The notes under the pieces: generated by a model
Database searches by the model: none
What the model was told of the DNA's origin: nothing
The model's input: only the letters and a program-made list of their open reading frames with translations
Position numbers and translations under genes: made by a program
In this document: positions 5,551 to 12,317 of the stretch, one piece after another
Layout: every line of letters begins with the position of its first letter
Position numbering within the stretch: position 1 is the first letter of the stretch
Assembly (NCBI GenBank): GCA_002385805.1
Contig: DGEF01000083.1
Location: 3,640-17,084 of the forward strand
Reading direction: 5' to 3'
DNA length: 13,445 nucleotides
Source of the DNA: Peptococcaceae bacterium UBA3933
GTDB lineage: Bacteria > Bacillota > Peptococcia > Peptococcales > BICA1-8

Positions 5551-6885
5551 ATGAGCACAAAAAAGTCTAAAGTATGTAGTAGCGGCTGGTCAGACCTTTG
5601 GAAAAAGGAAGACTGGTGGGCAGTATGGTTAGGTTTAGGTTTGGTTCTTATTGCTATTTTATTCTGGTCAATGGGTACCTCATTAAAACCTCTTGCCGTT
5701 AGTGTCCCTGAATGGTCTAATTTTGAGGAAGTGCGGAATCATTTTAGTTCCTCAGCAAGTAATTATTTATTTCTTTTCTTAGTTTTAACCCTTATTTTCT
5801 CATTAGCTATTAAAATTTTGGGTCATAAATTAAAAGAATTTATTCCCGGCTTTGCTTTTATTTTTATTATGTCAGTAATTATCATGACTTTGGGTTCTAA
5901 TACCTGGTTTAAAAATTATAACCTTGAGTCTCCTCTAGTTGCTCTGGCTTTAGGATTAATTATAGGTAACATGGTAAAAATCCCTAAATGGTTTGATGCT
6001 TCTCTTCGCACAGAATTCTATGTAAAAACCGGTATTGTTTTATTGGGAGCCACTTTACCTTTTACTAAAATATTAGAATCCGGCCCCATTGCTTTTGCTC
6101 AGGCCACAGTAATTGCCGTGACAACTTTTTTGACTGTCTATTGGTCAGGCACCCGACTTTATGGATTAGATCGAAGATTTGCAGCAACCTTAGCAGCCGG
6201 TGGCTCTATTTGCGGTGTCTCTGCTTCCATTGCCATCGGTGGAGCGGTTAAAGCAGAGAAAAACCACGTATCTGTAGCTATTTCCCTAGTTGTAGTTTGG
6301 GCTATGGTTATGATTTTCGCCTTACCTATATTCATTAACTTTTTTGGCATTCCTTCCGGACCAGCCGGTGCTTGGATAGGTACTTCCGAATTTGCTGATG
6401 CTGCCGGTATGGCCGCCGCTGCTGCCATTGATGAGCAGGCTATCCGTACCTTCACCTTAATGAAGGTTGTGGGACGGGATATGTTTATCGGTATCTGGTG
6501 TTTTATTTTAGCTTTAATCTCCGTCACTAAATGGGAAAAACGAGAAGATGGAACTAAAGCTGATGCTTCTGAAATTTGGCGACGTTTTCCCAAATTCGTT
6601 TTAGGATTTTTTGTGGCTTCCGCAATTATAACAATTTTAATTGCCTCTGCTGATGTGCAAGCTGCTAATGCTATTAATTCCGATGTTATTTCACCGATTA
6701 AAACTTTAAGAAGTTGGGCTTTTATTTTCTGCTTCTTCTGTATTGGTCTAACTACACGGTTTAGAGAATTAACTTCTGTTGGTTGGAAACCTTTCGCAGC
6801 CTTTACTACCGGTGTTTTAGTAAACGTTCCTTTAGGTTATATCTTGTCAGTTATCGTACTAGGTAGTTACTGGAGTAATGTATAA
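5551..6885 (+). CDS. yeiH: YeiH-family putative sulfate exporter (UPF0324)
   Basis: Polytopic membrane protein of 444 aa with roughly 10-11 hydrophobic segments (for example about residues 23-42, 72-92, 98-115, 180-198, 240-263, 310-327, 348-366, 388-402 and 413-438). TGIVLLGATLPF, the glycine-rich GGSICGVSASIAIGGAVKAE (212-235 region) and the C-terminal FCIGLTTRF are family hallmarks. The family is annotated as a putative sulfate (or related anion) exporter; the substrate is not established. It is longer than the roughly 350-aa E. coli YeiH, with extra N-terminal sequence including residues 43-70 between the first two hydrophobic segments. The start is ATG with AAAGGAGG 8 bases upstream, a strong site. 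It is the only plus-strand gene here, with its own promoter and terminator, so an independent unit. It could be an acquired gene, but its codon use does not look unusual. Confidence 0.9.
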   Translation: MSTKKSKVCSSGWSDLWKKEDWWAVWLGLGLVLIAILFWSMGTSLKPLAVSVPEWSNFEEVRNHFSSSASNYLFLFLVLTLIFSLAIKILGHKLKEFIPGFAFIFIMSVIIMTLGSNTWFKNYNLESPLVALALGLIIGNMVKIPKWFDASLRTEFYVKTGIVLLGATLPFTKILESGPIAFAQATVIAVTTFLTVYWSGTRLYGLDRRFAATLAAGGSICGVSASIAIGGAVKAEKNHVSVAISLVVVWAMVMIFALPIFINFFGIPSGPAGAWIGTSEFADAAGMAAAAAIDEQAIRTFTLMKVVGRDMFIGIWCFILALISVTKWEKREDGTKADASEIWRRFPKFVLGFFVASAIITILIASADVQAANAINSDVISPIKTLRSWAFIFCFFCIGLTTRFRELTSVGWKPFAAFTTGVLVNVPLGYILSVIVLGSYWSNV

Positions 6886-6914
6886 AAAACTAGGCTCAAT
6901 TAGCCTAGTTTTTT
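6884..6914. terminator. Bidirectional intrinsic terminator between yeiH and the 122-aa gene
   Basis: A perfect 13-bp stem, AAAAAACTAGGCT and its reverse complement with loop CAATT, begins within the yeiH stop codon. It has a T run on the plus strand and A's on the left that read as T's on the minus strand, so it can end both convergent transcripts. It also abuts the stop of the 122-aa gene. Confidence 0.92.
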
Positions 6915-7283
6915 TTATAGAACTCCCCATTTCCGTTCATATTCAACCTTTAATATAAACTCATCATCGGTAAACCCATGCTCTTTTAAAACATTTAAAG
7001 CATCATTAAAGTCTAAAGACTGGGTTTCCATTTGAATAAAATCTTTTTTAGCGTTTACAGCCCAATCATTATGGATTGCAAATAAAACCTCCATCATCCC
7101 AGCTATCCTCTCTAAACGCCAATTAAGAAAGTTTTTTAAATTTCTAACTTCTTGGGGATTTATTTTCTTTTCTTTAACAATCCTTTGTAAAGGCGGTACT
7201 TCTCCGGGTTTCCATTCTCTTTTTTCAAAAAAATGAAAAAAGAAACGTATCCTCTGAATACAAGTAATATTGTTCGGATCCAT
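6915..7283 (-). CDS. Unrecognised 122-aa soluble protein
   Basis: I do not recognise a family. The protein has no signal peptide or TM segment. It looks mostly helical: a basic aromatic N-terminus (RIRFFFHFFEKREW), a Pro-rich turn, a central helix LKNFLNWRLERIAGMMEVLF and a C-terminal part ending in EYERKWGVL. There is one Cys (Cys8) and no metal-binding or catalytic motif I can name. The start is ATG at 7283 with GGGGGT about 12 bases upstream, a spacing similar to that of the DUF5665 gene. The frame is fully open, fills the space between two terminators and has normal composition, so a real gene is likely. It is downstream of gcvPB on the same strand but separated by a strong hairpin, so a glycine-cleavage role should not be assumed. 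No clear promoter was found. Confidence 0.7.
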   Translation of the reverse strand: MDPNNITCIQRIRFFFHFFEKREWKPGEVPPLQRIVKEKKINPQEVRNLKNFLNWRLERIAGMMEVLFAIHNDWAVNAKKDFIQMETQSLDFNDALNVLKEHGFTDDEFILKVEYERKWGVL

Positions 7284-7326
7284 TAAGCCAATACCCCCAT
7301 CTTTTAATGTTTACTATTTTACTTTT

Positions 7327-7366
7327 TTAGTTTAAAAGGGCGGATACAACCGCCCTTTTAAACTAA
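7327..7366. terminator. Long GC-cored hairpin ending the gcv operon
   Basis: A perfect 17-bp stem (7327-7343 with 7350-7366) with a 6-base loop overlaps the gcvPB stop codon. On the minus strand the GC core GGGCGG/CCGCCC is followed by TTTT inside the stem; on the plus strand a run of eight T's follows. It most likely terminates gcv transcription and could act in both directions. Confidence 0.82.
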
Positions 7367-8823
7367 TTTTTTTTCCAACGAAGTATAGGTTTTCTGGCAG
7401 CAGTTGCTTCATCAAACCGTGAAACATGGGTAGAATGTGGGGCATTATGAAGAATTTCCGGATTATCTAAAGCTTCCTGACAAATGTCAATTAAGGCTTG
7501 GGCAAAAGCATCCAGAGTTTCCTGTGTTTCTGTTTCGGTAGGTTCAATCATCATAGCCTCTTCCACTATTAAGGGGAAATATACAGTAGGCGGATGGAAA
7601 CCGTAGTCTACCAATCGTTTGGCAATGTCTAAAGTTTTTATACCTTTTTCTTTAACCCGTTTTTCCGGAGAGATGATAAATTCATGTTTACAAACCTGAT
7701 CGAAAGGAACATGATATTTTCCTTGCAAAATGGTTTTTAGGTAATTAGCATTTAAAACGGCAATTTCGCTGGCTTCCTTAAGGCCGGCTGCACCTAAGGC
7801 CAGGATATAAGTATAAGCTTTTACTGCCACACCAAAATTCCCATAAAAAGCCTTAACCCTACCTATGGAATGCGGACGGTTATAATCAAAGAAATATTTT
7901 TGCTTTTCATCATCATATTCCACCACCGGTTTTGGTAAATAGGGAGCCAAAAACTGCTTAACACCTACAGGCCCGGCACCAGGTCCCCCTCCACCATGAG
8001 GTGTGGCAAAGGTTTTATGTAGATTATAGTGCACGACATCAAAACCCATATCTCCCGGACGGGCGTAACCCATAATTGCATTCATATTAGCCCCATCGTA
8101 ATAAAGTAACCCACCTGCTTCATGAACAATATCCGCTATTGCGATAATTTCTTTTTCAAACAAACCTAAAGTATTAGGATTAGTTAACATTAAGGCTGCA
8201 GTATCTTCACCTACTAATTTTTTCAATTCTTCCAGATCAACCAAACCATGAGCATTTGATTTAATTTCAATAGTTTCAAATCCACATAAACTTGCCGTAG
8301 CCGGATTAGTACCATGGGCAGAATCAGGAATAATTACTTTGGTTCGTTTCTTATCACCACGATGTTGATGATAAGCTTTAATAATTAATATTCCTGTAAA
8401 TTCACCATGGGCTCCCGCTGCCGGTTGTAAAGTGAATTTATCCATCCCGGCTATTTCACTTAGAATCTCACTTAAATCATACATTAATTTTAAAGCACCC
8501 TGGGACAGCTCTTCAGGTTGATAGGGATGAGCTAAAGCAAAACCAGGCAAGCGAGACATGTTTTCGTTAATTTTGGGATTATATTTCATGGTACAAGAAC
8601 CTAAAGGATAAAAACCTGTATCAACTCCATAATTCATTTGGGAAAGACGAGTAAAATGCCGTACTACATCAACCTCACTTAACTCCGGTAATTGAGCAGG
8701 TTCTTGCCGGATAATTTCTTCAGGCAAAAGTGTCGTCAATTCTACTTCAGGTGTATCTATGGGCGGCAGGGAATAAGCTTTACGACCAGGGGTAGATTTT
8801 TCAAAGATTAATTTTTCTTTCAT
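7363..8823 (-). CDS. gcvPB: Glycine dehydrogenase (decarboxylating) subunit 2, P-protein beta
   Basis: C-terminal half of the P protein of the glycine cleavage system, which with GcvPA decarboxylates glycine and passes the aminomethyl group to the lipoyl arm of GcvH. 486 aa, normal for the split form. The PLP-binding Lys is in YNLHKTFATPHGGGGPG (Lys270), followed by the glycine-rich loop; YPLGSCTMKYNPK near residues 72-84 and DSAHGTNPATA are further P-protein motifs. The ATG at 8823 shares an ATGA overlap with the gcvPA stop and has GGGAGG upstream. The open frame also runs to a TTG at 8838, but those residues (MGGSS) translate the ribosome binding site. Last gene of the gcv operon; its TAG stop lies in the terminator hairpin. 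Confidence 0.97.
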   Translation of the reverse strand: MKEKLIFEKSTPGRKAYSLPPIDTPEVELTTLLPEEIIRQEPAQLPELSEVDVVRHFTRLSQMNYGVDTGFYPLGSCTMKYNPKINENMSRLPGFALAHPYQPEELSQGALKLMYDLSEILSEIAGMDKFTLQPAAGAHGEFTGILIIKAYHQHRGDKKRTKVIIPDSAHGTNPATASLCGFETIEIKSNAHGLVDLEELKKLVGEDTAALMLTNPNTLGLFEKEIIAIADIVHEAGGLLYYDGANMNAIMGYARPGDMGFDVVHYNLHKTFATPHGGGGPGAGPVGVKQFLAPYLPKPVVEYDDEKQKYFFDYNRPHSIGRVKAFYGNFGVAVKAYTYILALGAAGLKEASEIAVLNANYLKTILQGKYHVPFDQVCKHEFIISPEKRVKEKGIKTLDIAKRLVDYGFHPPTVYFPLIVEEAMMIEPTETETQETLDAFAQALIDICQEALDNPEILHNAPHSTHVSRFDEATAARKPILRWKKN

Positions 8824-10163
8824 TGAACTCCCTCCCAAACCCGTTTTAATAAATCAATATCCTCTCTACTTCTTGTTTCAGTAACACAAAGCAGCATATG
8901 ATTTTCCAACTCAGGATAAAACTTGCCTAAATCTAAACCGCCTAAGATTTTATGTTTTAACAAACGTTGGTTAACACTGGAAACAGGTTCAGACAATTTA
9001 AGTACAAATTCCTTAAATGTATAATTTTGAGGAAAGGCTACTTCTACACCTTCAATCTCTTTTAAAATCTGTTTGGCATAATTGGATTTAGTCAAACACT
9101 GCATGGCTACTTCTCGCATACCCTGTTTCCCCAGTGTACTTAAATAGATAGTTGCGGCAAGGGCACAAAGAGCTTGATTTGAACAAATATTGGAAGAAGC
9201 CTTTTCACGGCGAATATGCTGTTCCCTTGCTTGTAAAGTTAAAACAAAACCCTCACGGTCTAAACGATCTTTGGCAATCCCCACTATTCTTCCAGGTAAA
9301 CGCCGGAGATATTTCTCCCTGGTAGCCATAAAACCTAAATAAGGGCCTCCAAAACTTACAGGTAAACCTAGAGATTGCCCTTCTCCTACTACAATGTCTG
9401 CACCAAGATTCCCCGGGGCTTCCAGTAGGCCTAAAGAGATAGGGTCTACACAGGCAATTAATAAGGCTTTATGTTGGTGAGTTAATTCGGCTATTTCTTT
9501 TACTTTCTCAATACTTCCGAAAAAGTTAGGATTCTGGATAACAACGGCACCAACATCTTGAGAAATATGTTCGTCCAATATGCTTAAATCAGTCAAACCC
9601 TCTTGATAAGGAAGCTCAAGAATTTCGATTCCACGGGGCCAAGCATATGTTTTAACAACTTCTCTGTATTCAGGATGCACAGTACTGCTGATTAAGACTT
9701 TATTTTTTCTGGTTTGAGTTACAGCCATTAAAACAGCTTCGGCCAAAGCACTTGCCCCGTCATATACGGAAGCGTTAGCTACATCCATACCTGTAAGTTC
9801 ACAAATCAACGTTTGAAACTCAAAAATGGCTTGTAAAGTACCTTGACTGATTTCCGGTTGATAAGGTGTATAAGCTGTATAAAATTCTGAACGTAAAAGC
9901 AGGTGGTCGATAATTGAAGGTCGATAATGGTCGTAAGCACCCGCTCCTAAAAATGATATGTAATCATTAAGATGGGCATTATTCCCGGCTAAAGTTTCTA
10001 TTTCTTTTTGTAAAGTTATTTCATCAAGGCCAGTAGGCAAATTTAAGCCTTTCTTTAATCTGATCTCTTCCGGAATATCCCGGAATAATTCATCTGTTGA
10101 GGTAATGCCGATAGTTTTCAGCATTTCCTCTTTTTCTTTCAGGGTATGGGGGACAAATCTCAT
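8820..10163 (-). CDS. gcvPA: Glycine dehydrogenase (decarboxylating) subunit 1, P-protein alpha
   Basis: N-terminal half of the split P protein; it pairs with GcvPB to form the PLP enzyme. 447 aa, full length. Family motifs include FLGAGAYDHYRPSIID (around residues 69-84), TPYQPEISQGTLQAIFEFQT and the NASVYDGASALAEA segment. The catalytic PLP Lys is not expected here because it is in PB. The start is ATG at 10163, 4 bases after the gcvH stop, with AAAGGAGG formed by the last gcvH codons. The stop overlaps gcvPB by four bases (ATGA), so the two subunits are probably made in coupled, near-equal amounts. Confidence 0.97.
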   Translation of the reverse strand: MRFVPHTLKEKEEMLKTIGITSTDELFRDIPEEIRLKKGLNLPTGLDEITLQKEIETLAGNNAHLNDYISFLGAGAYDHYRPSIIDHLLLRSEFYTAYTPYQPEISQGTLQAIFEFQTLICELTGMDVANASVYDGASALAEAVLMAVTQTRKNKVLISSTVHPEYREVVKTYAWPRGIEILELPYQEGLTDLSILDEHISQDVGAVVIQNPNFFGSIEKVKEIAELTHQHKALLIACVDPISLGLLEAPGNLGADIVVGEGQSLGLPVSFGGPYLGFMATREKYLRRLPGRIVGIAKDRLDREGFVLTLQAREQHIRREKASSNICSNQALCALAATIYLSTLGKQGMREVAMQCLTKSNYAKQILKEIEGVEVAFPQNYTFKEFVLKLSEPVSSVNQRLLKHKILGGLDLGKFYPELENHMLLCVTETRSREDIDLLKRVWEGVQ

Positions 10164-10167
10164 TCCT

Positions 10168-10536
10168 TTACTCCTCCTTTATTAATCTCTCATACTCCTC
10201 CGCTGATAGTAAATCTTCTTCTCCCCCAGTTATTTCCATTTCTACAATCCAGCCTTCACCATAAGGATCTTGATTGATTAATTCTGGATTGTCCAGCAAT
10301 GCTTCATTTACTGCAGTTACTTTACCACTGACAGGTGAATAGACATCGGAAACTGCTTTTACCGATTCCACAACCCCTAAACTATCACCTACTTCAAACT
10401 CAGCACCTACCTCCGGTAATTCCACAAACACCACATCACCTAAGGATTCTTGAGCATAATGAGTAATTCCTATTTTTTTACTTTCTAAATCAACCCACTC
10501 GTGTTCTTTTGAATACTTTAAATTATTTGGATACAT
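10168..10536 (-). CDS. gcvH: Glycine cleavage system H protein
   Basis: Small lipoyl carrier that shuttles the aminomethyl intermediate from P to T protein and presents dihydrolipoyl to the L protein. 122 aa, normal length. The lipoylation site is Lys60 in VESVKAVSDVYSP, with the typical EHEWV start and GEGWIVEM near the C-terminus. The start is ATG one base after the gcvT stop (TAACATG), with AGGAGG in the end of gcvT. Lipoylation enzymes and the L protein are not in this window. H proteins also serve in lipoate transfer in some Firmicutes, a possible second role that cannot be judged here. Confidence 0.97.
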   Translation of the reverse strand: MYPNNLKYSKEHEWVDLESKKIGITHYAQESLGDVVFVELPEVGAEFEVGDSLGVVESVKAVSDVYSPVSGKVTAVNEALLDNPELINQDPYGEGWIVEMEITGGEEDLLSAEEYERLIKEE

Positions 10537-10537
10537 G

Positions 10538-11641
10538 TTATTTATCCTCCTTTTTATAGAATGGTGTTTTTATTATCTGAGCCTTTACAGCTCTATTTCT
10601 AATTATTACCTCTACCTCATTGCCTATTTCAGCTTCAGAGGATTGGATTAAAGCCATTCCTAAATGTTTACCCAAAGTGGGACTGGGAGAACCGGAAGTT
10701 ATGTAACCAATTTCTTTGCCATCCTTTTGTACCGGATAACCTTCTCTGGGAATCCCCCTTTCCAACATTTCCAATCCAACTTTTTTTCTGGGAATTCCCT
10801 GAGCTCTTTGTTCTTCCAAAGCCTTTCTTCCTATAAAATCATGTTCGGATTTTAAATCTACAAAAAAACCTAACCCTGCTTCCAAAGGAGTTATCTCCGG
10901 ACTTAATTCATGTCCGTAAAGAGGTAGACCAGCCTCGAATCTTAAAGTATCACGGGCACCTAGGCCTATAGGGGCCAGTCCATAACCTTTACCTTTTTCT
11001 AATAGAGTTTCCCAAATAAAACAAGCTTTATCTGAAGCCAAATAAATCTCAAAACCATCTTCACCGGTATAACCTGTCCGTGAAACAAGGCAATCTACAC
11101 CGGCAATATCAATTGATTTAAACCGAAAAGGTCTTATTTCGTTTAAATCAAAAGTAGTTAAAAGTTGTAATATTTCCTGAGCTCTGGGTCCCTGTAACGC
11201 CAAAAGGGCAATATTATCAGAAATGTTTTCTATAGTTACTTGTTCATCTTTTAAATGTTTGTTAAACCAGTCCAAATCCTTTTCCGTATTAGAAGCATTT
11301 ACTACCAGCCAAAAGTGTTCCCAGTTATGGCAGTATACAAGAAGGTCATCTACTGTTCCTCCATCTTCATAACAAACCGGTGAGTATAACACCTTTTCCG
11401 GTTCAATCTTTTCCAGGTTATTTGTAATGAGCTTCTGAATAAATTTTCCTGCATCTTTACCCTTAATTTCAATTTCCCCCATATGGGAAACATCAAATAA
11501 ACCGGCCTGATTTCTTACGGTATTGTGCTCTTCTATTATCCCTGTATACTGTACAGGCATAGCAAATCCCGCAAAATCTACAATCTTGGCTCCGGCTTTA
11601 ACATGATTTTCATAAAGTGGCGTCCTTTTAAGTTGGGACAA
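10538..11641 (-). CDS. gcvT: Glycine cleavage system T protein (aminomethyltransferase)
   Basis: Transfers the one-carbon unit from aminomethyl-H protein to tetrahydrofolate, giving 5,10-methylene-THF and ammonia. 367 aa, full length. Visible family motifs: RTPLYENHVKAGAKIVDFAGF at the N-terminus (residues 6-26), FDVSHMGE, the GGTVDDLLVY segment containing the conserved Asp pair (98-99) near the folate site, and SRTGYTGEDGFEIY. The start is TTG (MSQLKRT) with GAGGTG 8 bases upstream; no in-frame ATG fits the conserved N-terminus better. First gene of gcvT-H-PA-PB. Its upstream region carries two promoter candidates and an intrinsic terminator but no glycine riboswitch that I can recognise. 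Confidence 0.97.
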   Translation of the reverse strand: MSQLKRTPLYENHVKAGAKIVDFAGFAMPVQYTGIIEEHNTVRNQAGLFDVSHMGEIEIKGKDAGKFIQKLITNNLEKIEPEKVLYSPVCYEDGGTVDDLLVYCHNWEHFWLVVNASNTEKDLDWFNKHLKDEQVTIENISDNIALLALQGPRAQEILQLLTTFDLNEIRPFRFKSIDIAGVDCLVSRTGYTGEDGFEIYLASDKACFIWETLLEKGKGYGLAPIGLGARDTLRFEAGLPLYGHELSPEITPLEAGLGFFVDLKSEHDFIGRKALEEQRAQGIPRKKVGLEMLERGIPREGYPVQKDGKEIGYITSGSPSPTLGKHLGMALIQSSEAEIGNEVEVIIRNRAVKAQIIKTPFYKKEDK

Positions 11642-11653
11642 TCAAATCACCTC

Positions 11654-11667
11654 TCAATTATAATTGA
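11654..11667. promoter_or_regulatory. 14-base palindrome covering the candidate gcvT -10 element
   Basis: TCAATTATAATTGA is a perfect palindrome and includes the TATAAT of the gcvT-proximal promoter candidate, the right place for a repressor site. It is AT-rich and could be chance. Confidence 0.3.
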
Positions 11668-11685
11668 TATCCAAATAGATGATAA
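11657..11685 (-). promoter_or_regulatory. Candidate gcvT-proximal sigma-A promoter
   Basis: Minus strand: TTATCA (11685-11680), a 17-base spacer, then the perfect TATAAT (11662-11657). Transcription would begin around 11650, leaving only about 10 bases before the TTG start and cutting into the ribosome binding site, which is unusual. It may therefore be weak, or may not be the real promoter. Confidence 0.35.
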
Positions 11686-11707
11686 TAGTATGTGATTAAT
11701 AATTAAT

Positions 11708-11750
11708 AAAAAAACAGAGCAACAAGAAAATCAGTTGACTTGTTTCTCTG
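11708..11750 (-). terminator. Intrinsic terminator or attenuator upstream of gcvT
   Basis: Minus strand stem CAGAGAAACAAG with CTTGTTGCTCTG (11 pairs, one mismatch, 12-base loop) followed directly by seven T's. It stands about 65 bases before gcvT and after the sigma-H-like promoter, so it would end that transcript near 90-95 nt unless bypassed. It could also terminate the 83-aa gene. Confidence 0.85.
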
Positions 11751-11800
11751 CCTAAACTTAAGAGATTTAACTCTTTAGCTTAACTTTTGCCCGGCCGATA
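11708..11800 (-). ncRNA. Putative short RNA or regulatory leader between the 83-aa gene and gcvT
   Basis: A promoter-like element (11806-11834) and an intrinsic terminator (11708-11750) define a transcript of about 93 nt with no plausible reading frame. A second hairpin (AAGAG/CTCTT with flanking CTAAA/TTTAG, roughly 11752-11783) precedes the terminator. It could be an independent small RNA or the leader of a gcv transcript that reads through the terminator. I do not recognise any riboswitch class, including the glycine class. The start site is estimated from the -10 element. Confidence 0.4.
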
Positions 11801-11805
11801 ATCTT

Positions 11806-11834
11806 ATATTCTAGAACTTTTACGAAATTCCTGC
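11806..11834 (-). promoter_or_regulatory. Sigma-H-like promoter upstream of gcvT
   Basis: Minus strand: GCAGGAATT (11834-11826), 11 bases, then CTAGAATAT (11814-11806). It has the same layout and flanking T's as the ACT/PFL promoter at 5055-5083: TTTTTGCAGGA and TAGAATAT are shared and equally spaced. It fits the sigma-H consensus; a sigma-A reading (TTGCAG, 17 bases, TAGAAT) is also possible. Confidence 0.6.
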
Positions 11835-11857
11835 AAAAAAAAGCCCCAGAGAGTATT

Positions 11858-12109
11858 TTATTTAGATAGTACTTTTTCGCACATACACTCTACGGGCTTA
11901 TAACAATACCTTTTATGATTATTCATATCTACAGTCACTACACGGGTTATAAATCCCTGTTCAACTAACTTTTCAATAATACTACGACATAGTCCTTCAT
12001 TCAACTTAGTTTCGGAAATAATCCTACCAATACAAGAGGCTTCCCCGTCATATTTTTTCCATAAATCACAAATTGCTTTTAACACCTTTAAGGATAACTC
12101 TTTATCCAC
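11858..12109 (-). CDS. Small cysteine-rich winged-helix-like protein, function unknown
   Basis: 83 aa. Residues about 5-60 have a helix-helix-helix then strand pattern (LKVLKAICDLWKKYD, ISETKLNEGLCRSIIEKLVEQGF, ITRVVTVD) typical of small winged-helix domains. Six Cys residues (14, 26, 41, 69, 75, 77) are present, three of them in the tail CYKPVECMCEKVL, which could bind a metal or iron-sulfur cluster. The layout recalls FeoC (a small winged helix with a Cys cluster), but no feoA/feoB is nearby and I would not name it so. The start is GTG with GGGGTGAT about 5 bases upstream. It lies between ileS and gcvT with its own terminator region, so it is probably a separate unit; a regulator role for neighbouring genes is possible but unproven. 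Confidence 0.72.
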   Translation of the reverse strand: MDKELSLKVLKAICDLWKKYDGEASCIGRIISETKLNEGLCRSIIEKLVEQGFITRVVTVDMNNHKRYCYKPVECMCEKVLSK

Positions 12110-12138
12110 TAAATCACCCCTAAGTATTTTCTTTTGTT

Positions 12139-12144
12139 ATTATA
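12139..12144 (-). promoter_or_regulatory. Candidate -10 element of the 83-aa gene
   Basis: A perfect TATAAT on the minus strand 30 bases upstream of the GTG start. The -35 at 17-base spacing (ACTAAT) is poor, and the region is AT-rich, so this is tentative. The rest of the 208-base gap down from ileS shows only the ileS terminator. Confidence 0.3.
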
Positions 12145-12270
12145 TTAATTGAAAAATAATCATTAGTAAAGTATTTCACATAATAAAATACATAAAAAAG
12201 TTTTATAATATCTACCAGTGACATCTTTCTTTTTTTACAATTCAACGAAAACATTTTGGTCAAATATATA

Positions 12271-12305
12271 AAGAAGTAGGAAGAGCGCTGCTCTCCCTAC
12301 TTCTT
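12271..12305 (-). terminator. Intrinsic terminator after ileS
   Basis: 16-bp stem AAGAAGTAGGGAGAGC with GCTCTTCCTACTTCTT (one G-T wobble) and a 3-base loop, about 12 bases beyond the ileS stop. A T-rich stretch follows on the minus strand, though it is interrupted by A's. Strong stem, moderate tail. Confidence 0.85.
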
Positions 12306-12317
12306 GTTTATTCCAAA

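Noticed and set aside
6159..6593. 144-codon open frame antisense to yeiH
   Set aside because: Mirror of the yeiH coding frame; Ala/Ile/Pro-rich low-complexity product and no ribosome binding site considered convincing.
8824..8838. TTG start giving gcvPB five extra residues (MGGSS)
   Set aside because: Same artefact: the codons translate GGGAGG, and the ATG at 8823 has an ATGA overlap with gcvPA.
11642..11857. Glycine riboswitch expected upstream of gcvT
   Set aside because: I could not find the tandem aptamer cores or their conserved GGAGAG-type elements; the region between the 83-aa gene and gcvT is also short for a tandem aptamer plus expression platform.
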